Below, one piece after another: positions 1-8,230 of a stretch of 15,332 nt of DNA (positions within the stretch are counted from its first letter, which is position 1; every line of letters starts with the position of its first letter). Position numbers and translations under genes: made by a program. The notes under the pieces were generated by a model that was not told where the DNA came from, made no database searches, and worked only from the letters and a program-made list of their open reading frames with translations. This DNA comes from JBALVT01 sp036961345 (GTDB taxonomy: Bacteria > Pseudomonadota > Gammaproteobacteria > Pseudomonadales > Halieaceae). The stretch lies in assembly GCA_036961345.1 (NCBI GenBank), contig JBALVT010000096.1:1-15332 (forward strand), read 5' to 3'.

Positions 1-1329
1 GGTCGTGGCGTAGGTTTCCTTGCGCTGCATGGCGTCCCATAGTGATTCACGCGTATTCTCTCGCGACCAGATGCCCTGCAAACCAGAAGCGATCGTCTCA
101 AATTCATAGGTGGCAGTACCTGCGTCGTCCGGGTCCGGAATGATCTGGCCCTTGAAGCGATCCGCGCTGGGTTCCATCAGCGAAATCTTGCCGAAATTAT
201 TTTCCTCCCGCGTTGTAGAGAGTGAGGTGTGGGCATCGGTCGCTCCCACCACGCCAAACTTGAATGGGTTCACCCCAAGTTTCTGCTCTATTTGCAGACC
301 GATTTTCAAAGCGCTACGCACGTACTCATTGGGCAACATCTGGGGTGTTTTTACCTCACCATTCCAGTTACCGCGATCCCAGTTCTCGTAATCGGCGAAT
401 TCATCCGTTGGCGACAGGATGGGGTGGGCCTCACCATCGCCTTTCATTTGTGTTATCTCGTACAGTGGCTCCCACTTTGCGCGTCGCTCGGCATAGTCGC
501 GATCTATAGGCGCGCCGGATAGGGTCTCAGTAGCAAACATCACGCCATTGGAGATATTGCCGTTATGCGGAATGGCGAACACCTGTCCCCCGGTTTTTTC
601 TTCATAGCCTGCCATCCAGCGCCAAAGGTCCTCTGGGTCGGCTGAATCATATGCCGGAAAAGGCAGCACCTGTTTGGCCTCCTCTCCACCGTCACGCATT
701 ACAACTACCCGGTGCAGGTTATTGCCCTGGGGGACCGATGACCATTCGTAACCAATAAACGCGGTAAAAGCGCCCGGCTGATTGTGCACTTCCGCATAAC
801 CGATGATTTCCTCCCAGACGGATCGGGTCAAATTTTCATCAGTCAGTGGATTGTTGCCCCCGACGATTACATTCAGCCCCCAGGTTTCAAACGCTTCGTA
901 AATATCGCCTTTCTTGTAGAGGTCGTGGGTCTTGCGACCGACTTCGCTCTCCAGGATAGCGGGGTCCGAGCGCTCAATCAGCACAGCGACGCCCAGGCTC
1001 TCAGCGTGGTCGGCGACGACCAGCCAGTCCAGCGGTCGCACCAGTTTTACGTCCTGGCCCGAACTGGCCGTTACCTGTTCGCCCTTGGCGAAACGGTAGG
1101 CGGCATCCGGGCCCAGAGTATTGCCGACCAGACCCGCATCCCATGAGTAGGAGGTATGCAGATGGGAATCACCCCAAAAGACACGGTTGGGATGAGTCTG
1201 GTTCACGTAGGGCGAGTATGCCCCGACCCCGGCCTGCGCAGCGCTGCCCTGCGACTCTTCCCCGGCAGATGCAGGTAACATCGTGAGGGCCAGCAACAGA
1301 CCCCAAGTAGTGCTTTGTAATGCGTTCAT
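1..1329 (-). CDS. DUF3604 family protein, secreted, C-terminus cut by window edge
   Basis: The first 443 codons of a minus-strand gene are present and run off the left edge with no stop; DUF3604 proteins are, from memory, about 600 residues or more, so the C-terminal part is missing. The ATG at 1329 is preceded by an AGGGAG Shine-Dalgarno about 6 bases away. Residues 1-22 look like a signal peptide (hydrophobic LLLALTML, then PASA). The mature start carries the family hallmark GDSHLHT (residues 53-59), with His56 and His58 as likely metal ligands. VVADHAESLG, IPHNGN and GATDAHTS follow, a PHP-like phosphoesterase pattern. The biochemical role of DUF3604 is not established; such genes often occur near TonB receptors. 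It lies 175 bases downstream of the receptor on the same strand and may be co-transcribed. Family assignment is strong; function is unknown. Confidence 0.9.
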   Translation of the reverse strand, partial: MNALQSTTWGLLLALTMLPASAGEESQGSAAQAGVGAYSPYVNQTHPNRVFWGDSHLHTSYSWDAGLVGNTLGPDAAYRFAKGEQVTASSGQDVKLVRPLDWLVVADHAESLGVAVLIERSDPAILESEVGRKTHDLYKKGDIYEAFETWGLNVIVGGNNPLTDENLTRSVWEEIIGYAEVHNQPGAFTAFIGYEWSSVPQGNNLHRVVVMRDGGEEAKQVLPFPAYDSADPEDLWRWMAGYEEKTGGQVFAIPHNGNISNGVMFATETLSGAPIDRDYAERRAKWEPLYEITQMKGDGEAHPILSPTDEFADYENWDRGNWNGEVKTPQMLPNEYVRSALKIGLQIEQKLGVNPFKFGVVGATDAHTSLSTTREENNFGKISLMEPSADRFKGQIIPDPDDAGTATYEFETIASGLQGIWSRENTRESLWDAMQRKETYATT

Positions 1330-1426
1330 CGAAAACTCCCTGAATGATCCTATCGGATACTGAAACGTTAAGTCCACAAAGCAGCGGCGCAGGGCTTCGC
1401 GGCTATCGGTGGCGTTGGTAAGTATG

Positions 1427-1454
1427 CATCCCCGATTGTATCAATCAGGGGATG
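1427..1454 (-). terminator. Hairpin between the receptor and DUF3604 genes
   Basis: CATCCCC-GATTG and CAATCAGGGGATG form a 12-bp stem with one bulged base and a three-base loop (TAT). It sits about 50 bases past the receptor stop codon. On the minus strand no T-run follows it, so it is not a textbook intrinsic terminator. It could be an attenuator or an mRNA-stabilising hairpin. Apart from this hairpin I see nothing in 1330-1504 except the ribosome site of the DUF3604 gene. Confidence 0.35.
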
Positions 1455-1504
1455 TTTACTTTTCAGTACTCACAAATTAACAACTACCGCCAATCATGTG
1501 CTTT

Positions 1505-3961
1505 TTAAAAGCGATAAAACAATTGTAACGCATAGGTGCGAGGCTGCTCCTGATAGCCGGTGTAGGCGGCATAGCCGGCACCCAGCACACCTTTGGTCAC
1601 ACTGGCTGACAGCGGTGTTTCGGTGATATAGCTATAGGTGTCTTCATCTGTCAGATTTTTACCCACTAGCGCTAGAGTCCAGTCGCCTGTCTCCAATGCA
1701 ATGCGGGCATTAACCAGGGCTACCGAATCTTCTTTAATGGAGTCATCCAGAGTCGGATCAACATACTGCGAGCCCCGGTAGTTGACGTCCACGTTGCCGT
1801 GCAAATCCAGGTTACCAGTGAGCGGCATAATGTAATCAGCACTCAAGCTGGAGGTAAATTCCGGGGTAAAGATGTTTTCCCTGCCGGAATAATCACAGGT
1901 TTTGCCATCGGGGTTGGTTTTACCGGCCAATATCAGCCCGGCGGAACACTGGGCCTCGGGCCAATCATTGAACTCGAAGTCCAGGTAACCGGCTGATCCA
2001 GAAAGCGTCAGGCCCTCGGTTACCAGCCAGCGACCGTCCAGTTCAACGCCCATGGTTTCTGCTTCCGCCGCATTGTCCACAACAAAGCCCACCAGGCCGT
2101 CGAAAACACTGACCTGCAGATCGTCATATTTAACATAGAACATAGCCGCGTTGAGCTCAGCGACACCGTCGGCGAACGACGATTTGAAGCCAATTTCCGC
2201 ACTGTTGGCGGTCTCTTCCTCGAACTCGAATAAATCGGGATCACCCAGGGAGCCCTGTCCATCGAAACCACCGGCTTTTTTGCCCTGGCTGAGATTAATA
2301 TAGGCCATGGTATTGTCTGTGGCATCCCATTCGAGGATGACCGTCGGGGTGAAGAAATCCTCCGATCGTTTTTGATCGAAATCATGGGTATTCAGAGGGA
2401 CGCCAAGGATGCCACTCAAAGCGCCTCCCACACTTTGGTCGAATTCCCCGAGACTATTGTAGTCCTGACCGAAGCCGATACGGGCAGTTACCATTGCGCA
2501 GAGATCCGCGTTAAACGCAGGGCTGCAATCAGAACCACCCCCAAAACCGGGATTTATGCTGCCCGTCGCCGTATTTTGCATATCGAGAAACCGCTGAGCT
2601 TCCTTGTCTTCAACCGTGTAACGGCCGCCCAGGGTCAAGCGCCATGTATCGCTCATATTCCAGGTAGCCTGGGCAAATACCGCGTAGGTATCACTTGTGC
2701 TATCGAAATCCTTGGTCTGGTTGTAACCCAGAACTGCTCCTGCGTCTATGGCTGCGAGGGCGTAGCCGGGACCGTCAACTTCAAAAGGCGTCTTGTTCCG
2801 CGTGTCCAGATCCCAGTGCTGGAAATAGCCACCCGCAATCCAGTCAATAGTTTCACCGCCAGGGGAGACAAAGCGGAGTTCCTGGCTGTACTGCTCGAAA
2901 TCCTCGGAAATGTCATTGACCAGGAAGTTGAAGCCCGAACCATCTACGTCGAGATACTCATCCTGATCATAGGAGAGATAAGCTGATACAGAAGTCATAC
3001 TGATACCGCCAAGGTCCCAGTTCAGGGTGAAGGTGGCGTTATCAACTTCATTATTGCTGCTTTCCTTAACATTGGTATTGCGCTTGCGATTGGCCATGCC
3101 GTCATCGGAGCCCATACCCAGAGGGGACAAAAAGGCGTTGCCAAGCTCGGCATAACCTAGCCCGGTTACCGGATCTTTATAGCCACCGATCAGCTCATCG
3201 CCGCGGCCGTCCATATCGAAGGTACTTCTTTCGAGCTTCAGGGTCGCGTCGATGTTGTCAGTAAAATCCATGCCCAGAGTCACTCGGACAGCGCGCTCTT
3301 CACGGCCGCCGTCATCATCGCCCGTCAGGTTGTTCTCGTAAAAGCCGTCACTGTCCAGGCTGCGGGCGACCAGACGACCGCGAACTTTGTCGGTGATCGG
3401 CCCGGATACCATGCCGTCGAACTGCATAAGGTTGTCTTCGTCCCGATACTCGGTGCCCAGGCTGCCTTCAAATTCATCAGATGGCTTGTTGGTAACAAAG
3501 GAAAGCGCGCCGGCAACACTGTTCTTACCGAACAGTACATTCTGCGGACCTCGTAACACCTCAACGCGCGCCAGATCCATGAAGGGAGCACGGGCGAGAA
3601 CACCACGGGTCAGCGCGACATCATCCATATACTGGACCACAGATTGCTCGAAACCCCGGTTAATACCGGAACTGATACCGCGTATTGCAATAATTTGACC
3701 AATAGACGTGTCGGACTTGGTGAAGTTCGGTACGTAAGGTGCAAGGTCACCCAGATCCCTGATGCCAGCATCTACCATTTTTTCACCAGTAACGGCGCTG
3801 ACTGAGATGGGCACATCCATCAGTGACTGAGCGCGTTTCTGGGCAGTTATCACTACTTCCTCTAACACCAGATTCTGGGCGCTTACGGGCATGGCCAGCG
3901 CCAGGGCGGCAACCAGCGGAGACACGGTGCTAACTGTGCGTGAAATCGTTCTTGAGTACAT
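1505..3961 (-). CDS. TonB-dependent outer-membrane receptor
   Basis: This 818-residue protein has the full TonB-dependent receptor layout. Residues 1-28 are a signal peptide ending PVSA. The TonB box is LEEVVITAQKR (33-43). A plug domain follows, with DVPISVSAVTG, IRGISSG, LRGPQNVLFGKN and AGALSFVTNKP. The rest is a long beta-barrel with repeated aromatic strands and a final LQLFYRF ending in Phe, the usual signal for outer-membrane assembly. It should move a substrate across the outer membrane using TonB/ExbBD energy. The sequence type (long barrel, VITAQKR box) is common in receptors of sphingomonads and marine gammaproteobacteria that sit beside catabolic genes, and need not be a siderophore receptor. 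The ATG at 3961 follows an AGAGGA ribosome site about 8 bases upstream. It is divergent from the AraC regulator. The ligand cannot be read from sequence. Confidence 0.95.
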   Translation of the reverse strand: MYSRTISRTVSTVSPLVAALALAMPVSAQNLVLEEVVITAQKRAQSLMDVPISVSAVTGEKMVDAGIRDLGDLAPYVPNFTKSDTSIGQIIAIRGISSGINRGFEQSVVQYMDDVALTRGVLARAPFMDLARVEVLRGPQNVLFGKNSVAGALSFVTNKPSDEFEGSLGTEYRDEDNLMQFDGMVSGPITDKVRGRLVARSLDSDGFYENNLTGDDDGGREERAVRVTLGMDFTDNIDATLKLERSTFDMDGRGDELIGGYKDPVTGLGYAELGNAFLSPLGMGSDDGMANRKRNTNVKESSNNEVDNATFTLNWDLGGISMTSVSAYLSYDQDEYLDVDGSGFNFLVNDISEDFEQYSQELRFVSPGGETIDWIAGGYFQHWDLDTRNKTPFEVDGPGYALAAIDAGAVLGYNQTKDFDSTSDTYAVFAQATWNMSDTWRLTLGGRYTVEDKEAQRFLDMQNTATGSINPGFGGGSDCSPAFNADLCAMVTARIGFGQDYNSLGEFDQSVGGALSGILGVPLNTHDFDQKRSEDFFTPTVILEWDATDNTMAYINLSQGKKAGGFDGQGSLGDPDLFEFEEETANSAEIGFKSSFADGVAELNAAMFYVKYDDLQVSVFDGLVGFVVDNAAEAETMGVELDGRWLVTEGLTLSGSAGYLDFEFNDWPEAQCSAGLILAGKTNPDGKTCDYSGRENIFTPEFTSSLSADYIMPLTGNLDLHGNVDVNYRGSQYVDPTLDDSIKEDSVALVNARIALETGDWTLALVGKNLTDEDTYSYITETPLSASVTKGVLGAGYAAYTGYQEQPRTYALQLFYRF

Positions 3962-4151
3962 GGGTTAATCCTCTTACCTTGCGGGTAGTTTCGTTATAGT
4001 GGGGGAAGCGAATCCCAGAGTGCGAGGAATCATAAGTAAGCGGGGTTGCTTTGGGAGTATAATCCGTGGCCAATGATGTATGATTTCAGGACACTCCGAA
4101 CAGCAGCTATAGGCCAGGCACCGCTGAATACTCATCGGAAAGGTATAGTGA

Positions 4152-4177
4152 TGGACAATAAATCAATAAGATATAAT
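4152..4177 (+). promoter_or_regulatory. Possible sigma-70 promoter for the AraC gene
   Basis: A perfect TATAAT lies at 4172-4177, about 20 bases before the AraC start. The best upstream partner, TGGACA at 4152-4157, leaves a spacer of only 14 bases, shorter than usual, so this is tentative. The implied leader is very short and holds no good Shine-Dalgarno. A second TATAAT at 4058-4063 has no good -35. The rest of the 236-base divergent region (3962-4197) shows no repeat I can support. Confidence 0.25.
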
Positions 4178-4197
4178 TCAACACCGTAGGCCCCGAC

Positions 4198-5208
4198 ATG
4201 ACGCATCCACCCAGACGCGTGTACGCCATAACCTTGCGCAAGGCCCATTCCTTCATGAAGGCGGAGGGTTTTGATCCGGCGGCCTTGCTGGCTAACACAG
4301 AGTTGTCCGAGAGCGATCTGGCCGATCCCTACAGCCTGATCAGCGAAGAACAGGCGCGGATCTACTACCGGAACCTGGTGCGTCTGGCTGACCGGGACGG
4401 TGTGGGTCTGGAGATCGGCTGGTTGACAGCCCTGTCCGACCAGGGTCCCCACGGCATGGCTCTTATTTCCGCTCGCACGGTTGGTGAGTCCCTGGAACAA
4501 ACCTGGAAACTGCGCTCTAACTACAATGTCCTGGTTGACTGGGAATATACCGTTGCCGATAAGTTGGTTATACACACTGCGCACAGCAACGAGCCGGATG
4601 AACAACTGCGCATTTTTCTATTAGAGAGAGCTCTGGCCATGCTGCAAGCACACTCCGAGGAACTGGTGGGATCGACGGCAAGGCCTGTTCGAGTGCTTTT
4701 CGACTACAAATCGCCCGGGAATTTTGACCAGTACAAAGAAATTTTTCGCTGCCCCCTGCGCTTCTCGCAGGACAAGACACAAATTTGTTATCCAGCCGAA
4801 TGGCTAGAGCGAAGCATCGAAACCTACGACCCCCAGGCCGGGGAAGTGCTGGGGGCCCTGCGTACCAGCCTCCACGAGAAGCTGTCATCGGGTGGTGATA
4901 TCGTACATGACGTGAAGATGGCACTGCGGCGGCAACCCGGAAAGTTTCCCAGTGTCGAACGCATCGCCGAGAGCCTGGCAATGTCTTCGCGTACTCTGCG
5001 TCGAAAGCTGGGGCAACAGAATGTGCGCTATCAGGACTTACTTGATGAGGAGCGCAGGCATGTCGCCGAGGACTTTCTGCTCAATACCACCATGACTATT
5101 CAACAAATTGCCGATCAGTGCGGCTTTAACGATGCCCAGAACTTTTCCCAGGCCTTTCGGCGTTGGCAGGGTATGACACCAACAGAGTTCCGCAAATCCC
5201 GCACTTAG
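4198..5208 (+). CDS. AraC family transcriptional regulator with arabinose-binding-like N-domain
   Basis: The 336-residue protein has an N-terminal effector domain of the type annotated Arabinose_bd (PF12625), about residues 15-215, recognisable from ISEEQARIYYRNLVRL and the LRSNYNVLVDW region. An AraC DNA-binding domain occupies the last ~100 residues. The first helix-turn-helix is around SVERIAESLAMSSRTL and the second around TIQQIADQCGFNDAQ, followed by FSQAFRRWQGMTPTEFR, the AraC signature. This family includes OruR-like and other catabolic activators. It faces away from the TonB receptor and toward the ThDP group, so it is a good candidate to control one or both; that is inference from position. 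The ATG at 4198 has no strong ribosome site (TAGGCC is the nearest purine-poor stretch), so expression may be low. No truncation is seen. Confidence 0.93.
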   Translation: MTHPPRRVYAITLRKAHSFMKAEGFDPAALLANTELSESDLADPYSLISEEQARIYYRNLVRLADRDGVGLEIGWLTALSDQGPHGMALISARTVGESLEQTWKLRSNYNVLVDWEYTVADKLVIHTAHSNEPDEQLRIFLLERALAMLQAHSEELVGSTARPVRVLFDYKSPGNFDQYKEIFRCPLRFSQDKTQICYPAEWLERSIETYDPQAGEVLGALRTSLHEKLSSGGDIVHDVKMALRRQPGKFPSVERIAESLAMSSRTLRRKLGQQNVRYQDLLDEERRHVAEDFLLNTTMTIQQIADQCGFNDAQNFSQAFRRWQGMTPTEFRKSRT

Positions 5209-5209
5209 C

Positions 5210-5230
5210 ACCCGTTGCTATAAAACGGGT
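5210..5230 (+). terminator. Hairpin just after the AraC gene
   Basis: ACCCGTT and AACGGGT form a perfect 7-bp stem with a 7-base loop, beginning two bases after the AraC stop codon. No T-run follows, so it is a weak or factor-assisted terminator candidate. The rest of 5231-5417 contains a small GGGTT-TC-AACCC palindrome. I could not find a convincing promoter for the next gene there. Confidence 0.4.
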
Positions 5231-5417
5231 TCGGCACGCCCCTGAAAAAGATGTTTTGGGTTTCAACCCGCCATTTGTCCGAAAATAATACACGGTCGTC
5301 CGACATACCTATCCGCTTCAGACCAGACAATAGTTAATCTAGTCATATCAAAAAACTGAGTGACCCGAAGTGTCCTCGGCCACTAAACCCTGCAACACAG
5401 CAAATGGAATAGAGACT

Positions 5418-7142
5418 ATGACTACTGAAAAAACTGAAATACTCATTCCCGACCGTATACTGCAGCTCCTTGAAATAGAGGGCATCAACACCCTGTTTGG
5501 TATCCCCGACCCATGCTTTGTGGCCATGTTCGCCGTGGCAGAGCAGCGTGGCTGGCGTGTAATAGCGCCCCACCACGAACAGGCTGGTGGCTTTATGGCC
5601 GATGGACTGTACCGCCTGACCGGCAAGCCAGGTGTGATTATCGGCAATGAGGGGCCTGGTGTGGCCAATCTGGCTCCGGCGGCCATCGCCGCTGCCAAGG
5701 AAAATATCCCGACGATATTCATAGCTGGCCAGCGCGAGCGCTACTTTGATCAGCAGGTCAGGCGGGGACACTTCCAATACACCCGCCAACCACGTTACTT
5801 CGAAGAGGCGATGAAATTTATCGGAGTAATAGACCATGCAGACCATATCGATGACATCTTTCACGAAGCATTCCGCCAGGCCTTCACCGGAAAGCCCGGG
5901 CCGGTCTATATTGAGTATCCGCAGGATTATGCGGGCTCCACACATACTTTTGGGCCGTTGAAGCAACCCTCAGAATATCGCCTGCTTCACCAGAACACGG
6001 ATAACGCTTCCCTCGAGGCTGCCGCCTCACTGATCTCGCAAGCGCAACAGCCGGTCCTGCTGGTGGGTAACGGCGTATTTGTATCGCGCGCTCAAGATAA
6101 ACTCAACAAACTCGCCCAGACCCTGCAGTGTCCGGTGATTAACACACCCGGTGCCAGCTCCCGATTGATGGATGTCCTGGATGTAACAGCGCCCTACGCC
6201 ACGCCCGCAGCTAACCAGGCCATTGCTGAGGCAGACCTGGTACTGGCGGTGGGTACAGAAATTGGCGAACAGGTGCACTACGGCACGGGTAGGCACTGGG
6301 CGCAGGGCAATACAGATCGAAAATGGATATATATCGAGCGGGACTCCACCGCTTTCGGTGTCAACCGATCTATTGAAGTGCCACTGGTAGGGGATCTTAG
6401 GGATGTGGTGCCACAGTTACAGTCGGTGCTGGACGGCCGAGTGTTGCAGCCACGCTTTCCTGATAATTATTCACAACTGCTTGAGGGCTCGCACAAAGCG
6501 CTGCAAGAGGCAGTAGCGGCCGCCAGCTCAGAAACAGCCGTACACCCGGCCCATCTTGCGGTAGAAATTTCCCGGGCCATGCCGAACGACCCGGTCATGA
6601 TCCGCGACGGCGGTGCAGTCTGCCTGTGGAATATGGCCTTTAACACCACAGCGTCCTCCGACATGCATTGGTGCCAGAATTTCGGCCATCTGGGCACGGG
6701 TATTCCACACGCTATCGGCGCGCAGCTGGCGGTGGGTGACAGCCGGCGGGTTGTGGCGATCTGCGGCGATTCTGCCTTTCAGTTCCATATCTCTGAACTG
6801 GAAACCGCCGTACGTAAAAACCTGCCTATTGTATTTGTTGTTGGCTGTGATTATGCCTGGGGCCTGGAAGTAAAAGTGTACAACCTTGCATTCGGTGACG
6901 ATGCGCCCAACACCGAAGCCCAGTGGGGCAAACAGGTGCGCTTCGACAAGATCGCCGAGGGCTATGGCGCCTACGGGCAATTCGTGGAACGCCGGGAGGA
7001 CATCGCAGCGGCGATAGAGCGCGCCCTGGCCTCCGGCCGGCCATCTGTCATACAGGTTCCGATCGACCCACGGATCAACTCAGTTGAAGTGCCCGGCTTT
7101 GAAGAATTCTCTACCTGGTATGGTGATAAAGGCTACAGCTAA
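5418..7142 (+). CDS. Thiamine-diphosphate-dependent enzyme, acetolactate synthase-like fold
   Basis: The 574-residue protein has the three-domain layout of the pyruvate oxidase/acetolactate synthase superfamily. The N-terminal pyrimidine domain holds HHEQAGGFMADG with the ThDP-activating Glu54. The central domain spans about residues 190-345. The C-terminal pyrophosphate domain has NFGHLGTGIPHAIGA and the metal/ThDP motif GDS (450-452), then GCDYAWG with Asp478 27 residues after Asp451. Such enzymes make or break a C-C bond next to a carbonyl (decarboxylation, carboligation, 2-hydroxyacyl-CoA lysis or diketone cleavage); the exact reaction is not deducible. The motif differs from the usual GDG...NN. 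The ATG at 5418 was chosen because AGAG lies just upstream and the homologous fold begins right after it; an in-frame GTG at 5370 would add 16 unfolded-looking residues. It heads a group with the hydroxyacyl-CoA dehydrogenase 139 bases downstream. Confidence 0.93.
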   Translation: MTTEKTEILIPDRILQLLEIEGINTLFGIPDPCFVAMFAVAEQRGWRVIAPHHEQAGGFMADGLYRLTGKPGVIIGNEGPGVANLAPAAIAAAKENIPTIFIAGQRERYFDQQVRRGHFQYTRQPRYFEEAMKFIGVIDHADHIDDIFHEAFRQAFTGKPGPVYIEYPQDYAGSTHTFGPLKQPSEYRLLHQNTDNASLEAAASLISQAQQPVLLVGNGVFVSRAQDKLNKLAQTLQCPVINTPGASSRLMDVLDVTAPYATPAANQAIAEADLVLAVGTEIGEQVHYGTGRHWAQGNTDRKWIYIERDSTAFGVNRSIEVPLVGDLRDVVPQLQSVLDGRVLQPRFPDNYSQLLEGSHKALQEAVAAASSETAVHPAHLAVEISRAMPNDPVMIRDGGAVCLWNMAFNTTASSDMHWCQNFGHLGTGIPHAIGAQLAVGDSRRVVAICGDSAFQFHISELETAVRKNLPIVFVVGCDYAWGLEVKVYNLAFGDDAPNTEAQWGKQVRFDKIAEGYGAYGQFVERREDIAAAIERALASGRPSVIQVPIDPRINSVEVPGFEEFSTWYGDKGYS

Positions 7143-7178
7143 GTTCGCTGTAGTGAATCGGCAAGTAGAGCAAGGGCA

Positions 7179-7227
7179 ATGCCGTTGAACTGTGTGGCAA
7201 CTGAGCCCAGCAACGGCATGAGCTTTT
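7179..7227 (+). terminator. Hairpin with short T-run between two co-directional genes
   Basis: ATGCCGTTG (7179-7187) and CAACGGCAT (7211-7219) form a perfect 9-bp stem. The 23-base loop can pair further through GGC and GCC. GAGC and a TTTT run (7224-7227) follow. It lies 37 bases past the ThDP stop and 55 bases before the next start. It may be a partial terminator or attenuator lowering expression of the two downstream genes, or an mRNA processing or stability element. Confidence 0.4.
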
Positions 7228-7281
7228 GTGAATGTACACGACAGGCGATTTCCGCCCATCAAGGAAAACGAGGAAAACACG

Positions 7282-8187
7282 ATGACGATTAATTATGTAC
7301 TGGCCCTGGGCGCTGGTGTTATGGGCAGCCAGGTAAGTTTCTACCATGCCATGAGAGGGTCCAATGTCACCCAGTTTGATATCAGTGAGGAGGCGTTGGC
7401 GGCCTGTAAAGAGCATCATCGCGGATATGTTGATGCGTTTCACGCCGCCAACCCGTCTTTTACCGACGAAGACATCGAGGCCGGGTTGGCGCGTATTGAC
7501 TACAGTTCCGACCTGGAGAATGCGGCACAAAATGCCGACCTGGTCATTGAATCGGTTCCAGAGGTACTGGAGATAAAGCAAAAGGTTTATGCCGGTCTCG
7601 ATCGCATCTGTCCTCAGAATACTATTTTTGCCACCAACACATCGACCATGCTGCCCAGTGCCATTGCTCCATCTACGGGACGACCGGATCGATTTCTGGC
7701 TCTGCACTACGCCAACGGGATTTGGAATTCGCCGCTTGTAGAAGTGATGAAACATCCAGGTACCGATGACGCGGTTTTCAGGGAGATCGTGGGTTTTGTC
7801 GAGGCCAGTAAGCTGGTGCCCATCAAACTCGAAAAAGAGCAGCCGGGATATATTACCAATAGTCTACTGGTGCCGTGGTTGACTGCAGGGCTGACACTGG
7901 TGGTCAATGATATCAGTAGCCACCAGGATGTCGATAAGACCTGGATGATTTGCAACCAGGGCATAGGCATGGGGCCAATAGGCGTATTGGATCTGGTGGG
8001 TTTTGAAGTGGCCCGCAATGTTGTTCGTTTGCAGGCAGCAGCGGAACCGAACAATCCGCAACATCAAAAGAATATTGATTACCTTGAAGAACACTTTATC
8101 AATAAGGGGCTGACCGGTGCCTTGGGTGGCCAGGGTTTCTACAGTTATCCGAACCCGGAGTACGCTAAGACGGACTTCCTGAGGTAA
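7282..8187 (+). CDS. 3-hydroxyacyl-CoA dehydrogenase family protein, single-function
   Basis: This 301-residue protein has the length of stand-alone 3-hydroxyacyl-CoA/3-hydroxybutyryl-CoA dehydrogenases. The NAD-binding site GAGVMG is at residues 10-15. Ser121 (TNTST), His142 (ALHYAN), Glu154 (LVEVM) and Asn193 (YITNSLL) match the catalytic set of the human mitochondrial enzyme in order and nearly in spacing. A C-terminal dimer domain holds MGPIGVLDLVG. It should oxidise an L-3-hydroxyacyl-CoA, or a related 3-hydroxy acid, to the 3-keto form with NAD+ in the cytoplasm. The HFFNP stretch usual after the catalytic His is replaced by HYANG, so the substrate may not be an ordinary fatty acyl-CoA. 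The ATG at 7282 follows a GAGG site; an in-frame upstream GTG at 7228 was not used. The hydrolase gene begins 43 bases after it. Confidence 0.93.
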   Translation: MTINYVLALGAGVMGSQVSFYHAMRGSNVTQFDISEEALAACKEHHRGYVDAFHAANPSFTDEDIEAGLARIDYSSDLENAAQNADLVIESVPEVLEIKQKVYAGLDRICPQNTIFATNTSTMLPSAIAPSTGRPDRFLALHYANGIWNSPLVEVMKHPGTDDAVFREIVGFVEASKLVPIKLEKEQPGYITNSLLVPWLTAGLTLVVNDISSHQDVDKTWMICNQGIGMGPIGVLDLVGFEVARNVVRLQAAAEPNNPQHQKNIDYLEEHFINKGLTGALGGQGFYSYPNPEYAKTDFLR

Positions 8188-8215
8188 ACAACCGGTCGAC
8201 GGAACAACTCAAATT

Positions 8216-8221
8216 AAGGAG
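8216..8221 (+). promoter_or_regulatory. Shine-Dalgarno deciding a TTG start
   Basis: A consensus AAGGAG ends nine bases before TTG at 8231. No ATG lies at the expected point, and the conserved fold begins immediately after, so it supports TTG initiation of the hydrolase. Confidence 0.7.
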
Positions 8222-8230
8222 ACGATTATT

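Noticed and set aside
784..1146. 120-codon plus-strand frame opposite the DUF3604 gene
   Set aside because: It lies wholly inside a well-supported minus-strand gene and shows no domain; it is an antisense shadow.
2372..2986. 204-codon plus-strand frame opposite the TonB receptor
   Set aside because: It has no recognisable motif and no ribosome site, and overlaps the conserved barrel-coding sequence on the other strand.
5370..5417. GTG at 5370 as start of the ThDP enzyme
   Set aside because: The extra 16 residues show no family similarity, and the ATG at 5418 has a purine-rich site just upstream and lies at the usual distance from the conserved fold.
7111..7755. 214-codon minus-strand frame opposite the hydroxyacyl-CoA dehydrogenase
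   Set aside because: Its sequence is low in recognisable structure and it is antisense to a gene with an intact catalytic set.
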